From assembly GCF_022601735.1 (NCBI RefSeq), contig NZ_JAKUMM010000006.1, positions 147,340 to 211,339 of the forward strand: a DNA stretch of 64,000 nt, in the 5' to 3' direction. Below the pieces are notes generated by a model. That model did not search any database. It had not been told where the DNA came from and saw only the letters and a program-made list of their open reading frames with translations. Source of the stretch: Atopomonas sediminilitoris (GTDB lineage Bacteria > Pseudomonadota > Gammaproteobacteria > Pseudomonadales > Pseudomonadaceae). The position numbers and the translations under genes are program-made. Positions 62,808-64,000 of this stretch are shown in pieces (within the stretch, counting starts at the first letter, position 1; each line of letters begins with the position of its first letter).

Positions 62808-63473
62808 ATGTTGAAACAACTCCCGCGCTGGGTGGAACTAGGCAGTTTTGCCTTGGCGCTGGTCGCTGGCAGCGTGAATGCTATCGCCTTGCTGGGCTTT
62901 AACCATCAAGGCGTGTCGCACTTATCCGGCAGCTCTTCGCTACTGGGTGTTGAGTTGGCGCAAGGGCAATGGAGCACCGCCTTACATCTGTTCGCCATTA
63001 TGCTCAGTTTTGTGCTCGGCGCGGCGCTCAGTGCCGCCATGATCAACCACCAAGCCTTACGCGCCGATCGCCGTTATAGCTGGGTGCTGGGGCTTGAGTC
63101 CCTGCTGCTGGTTTGCGCCGCGCTCCTGCTGCAACGTAACCACAGCACCGGTCACTACCTGGCATCGTTGGCTTGTGGCTTACAGAACGGCATGACGACA
63201 ACCTACAGCGGCGCGCTGCTACGCACCACGCATGTCACCGGCATTTTTACCGACTTAGGAATAATGCTTGGGCAACACTTGCGTGGCCAACGCGCCGACC
63301 GTCGGCGGATCTGGCTGTACCTCTTGTTAGCCAGTGGCTTTGTCCTCGGCGGTGCACTGGGCGCGCTGAGTTACTTCACCCACAGCTATAACGCCCTGCT
63401 CTGGCCAGCGTTGGCCGCTGGCTTGCTGGCGGCAGGCGGTTGGTATCTGTGGCGTCCGCAACCATCCTATTAA
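62808..63473 (+). CDS. YoaK family membrane protein (DUF1275)
   Basis: 221 residues with about six hydrophobic segments. Conserved features of DUF1275: LVAGSVNAIALLGF, SHLSGSSSLLG, and LACGLQNGMTTTYSGALLRT followed by THVTGIFTDLGIMLG. Function unknown, possibly a transporter. Its last 4 bases overlap the convergent acyl-CoA dehydrogenase gene. Confidence 0.88.
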   Translation: MLKQLPRWVELGSFALALVAGSVNAIALLGFNHQGVSHLSGSSSLLGVELAQGQWSTALHLFAIMLSFVLGAALSAAMINHQALRADRRYSWVLGLESLLLVCAALLLQRNHSTGHYLASLACGLQNGMTTTYSGALLRTTHVTGIFTDLGIMLGQHLRGQRADRRRIWLYLLLASGFVLGGALGALSYFTHSYNALLWPALAAGLLAAGGWYLWRPQPSY

Positions 63474-64000
63474 GCCTGCGGCGTGCTGCGCGCCAGCAGG
63501 GCGGCGACATCAACACCCCGTGACAAGGTGCCGTACACACGCCCGCGACCCGCGATGCGGCTGGCGATAAAGGCATCACTGACGGTGCTGTTGCCCGCCT
63601 CTAGCAACAACTTGGCCTGCATGGCCACGGCCACGTCTTCGGTCAACTGACGAGCGCGATACTGAATGTCGTCGGTGTCAGCAAAGTCGTTTTTCAACTG
63701 CTGAATATGCCTCTGTAGATGACGGTCGCCGCTGCCATCCCCTAGCTCGTTAAACAACGCTTCGAGCACGCCTGGCTCTTTGGATAGCGCTCGCAGCACA
63801 TCGAGGCACTGCACGTTGCCGGAACCTTCCCAAATCGAATTTACCGGCGCTTCGCGGTACAGGCGCGGCATGATGTTTTCTTCTACATAACCGGCGCCGC
63901 CTAGGCACTCCGAGGCTTCGGCGATCATGCTCGGCGCGCGTTTGCAGATCCAGTATTTACCGACGGCGGTCATCAGGCGCATGAACTTGTCTTCTTGCTC
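63470..64000 (-). CDS. acyl-CoA dehydrogenase, AidB-like (C-terminal part)
   Basis: The gene runs off the window, leaving 176 codons. The C-terminal domain shows ASECLGGAGYVEENIMPRLY and REAPVNSIWEGSGNVQCLDV, the region of AidB/isovaleryl-CoA dehydrogenase-like proteins. AidB-type enzymes bind FAD and are linked to alkylation-damage response; others are catabolic dehydrogenases. I cannot tell which from this part. Confidence 0.85.
   Translation of the reverse strand, partial: EQEDKFMRLMTAVGKYWICKRAPSMIAEASECLGGAGYVEENIMPRLYREAPVNSIWEGSGNVQCLDVLRALSKEPGVLEALFNELGDGSGDRHLQRHIQQLKNDFADTDDIQYRARQLTEDVAVAMQAKLLLEAGNSTVSDAFIASRIAGRGRVYGTLSRGVDVAALLARSTPQA

Overview
The window looks like chromosome of a gammaproteobacterium of the Pseudomonadaceae. 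Base composition is moderate, lower than in P. aeruginosa. Two blocks follow remembered P. aeruginosa gene order: thrC-hom-dsbC-xerD-Na+/H+ antiporter-MshEN protein-rplS-trmD-rimM-rpsP-ffh-ypjD-corC family-purT-Nudix genes, and fadD1-fadD2-lipase-maoC. The DUF1302/DUF1329 pair, prx/bfd neighbours, rluE, amn and a MalT-like LuxR regulator also fit. I cannot name the species.

Layout. 1-1540 is the N-terminal part of a MalT-type regulator. 1728-1883 is a 51-codon arfA gene whose transcription terminator lies inside the reading frame. 1936-6489 (minus) holds thrC, hom, dsbC and xerD. 6568-9294 (plus) holds a CPA1 antiporter and an MshEN-domain protein. 9427-12884 (minus) is the translation/secretion cluster rplS-trmD-rimM-rpsP and ffh. 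13033-19650 holds ypjD, a CorC-type protein, a five-gene minus run (nudL, gamma-carbonic anhydrase, DUF1289, purT, SGNH hydrolase), a second Nudix gene and an L,D-transpeptidase. 19698-22943 holds inaA, yaaA, an SDR and small membrane proteins. 23027-29797 is a lipid module: DUF1329, DUF1302, an AMP-ligase and a thiolase. 29885-34453 holds glutathione peroxidase, an FKBP and ackA-pta. 34515-41225 is a mix of enzymes: acyltransferase, DUF1993, MmcQ, epoxide-hydrolase-like, sterol-desaturase-like, half-MreB, HemG-like flavodoxin and an LNS2 phosphatase.

41510-43865 is the most irregular stretch. Two 601-bp copies of a composite repeat, each itself an inverted pair of about 212-bp arms, flank a truncated duplicate of the 5' end of the hemG-like gene. 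A low-GC SPOR-domain lipoprotein follows. hrpA, an orphan low-GC gene, fadD1, fadD2, a lipase and a MaoC hydratase come next.

53988-54120 (minus) encodes a small RNA with eight GGA motifs, four in hairpin loops, a terminator, and a GacA-type upstream element (TGTCAG-N6-CTTACA) about 170 bases before its start. It is a clear RsmX/Y/Z-family regulator. The rest holds a 2-Cys peroxiredoxin, Fur-box-preceded bfd, a secreted protein, a beta-CASP nuclease, a LOG protein, an Lrp-type regulator, DUF2788, rluE, amn, a YoaK-type membrane protein and the C-terminal part of an AidB-like acyl-CoA dehydrogenase.

The main themes are housekeeping translation and amino-acid genes, fatty-acid activation and beta-oxidation, and acetate overflow. 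Two post-transcriptional control devices (Rsm sRNA, non-stop arfA) sit in spaces where protein-gene calling sees nothing. All family calls are from reading sequences by eye; no database search was run.
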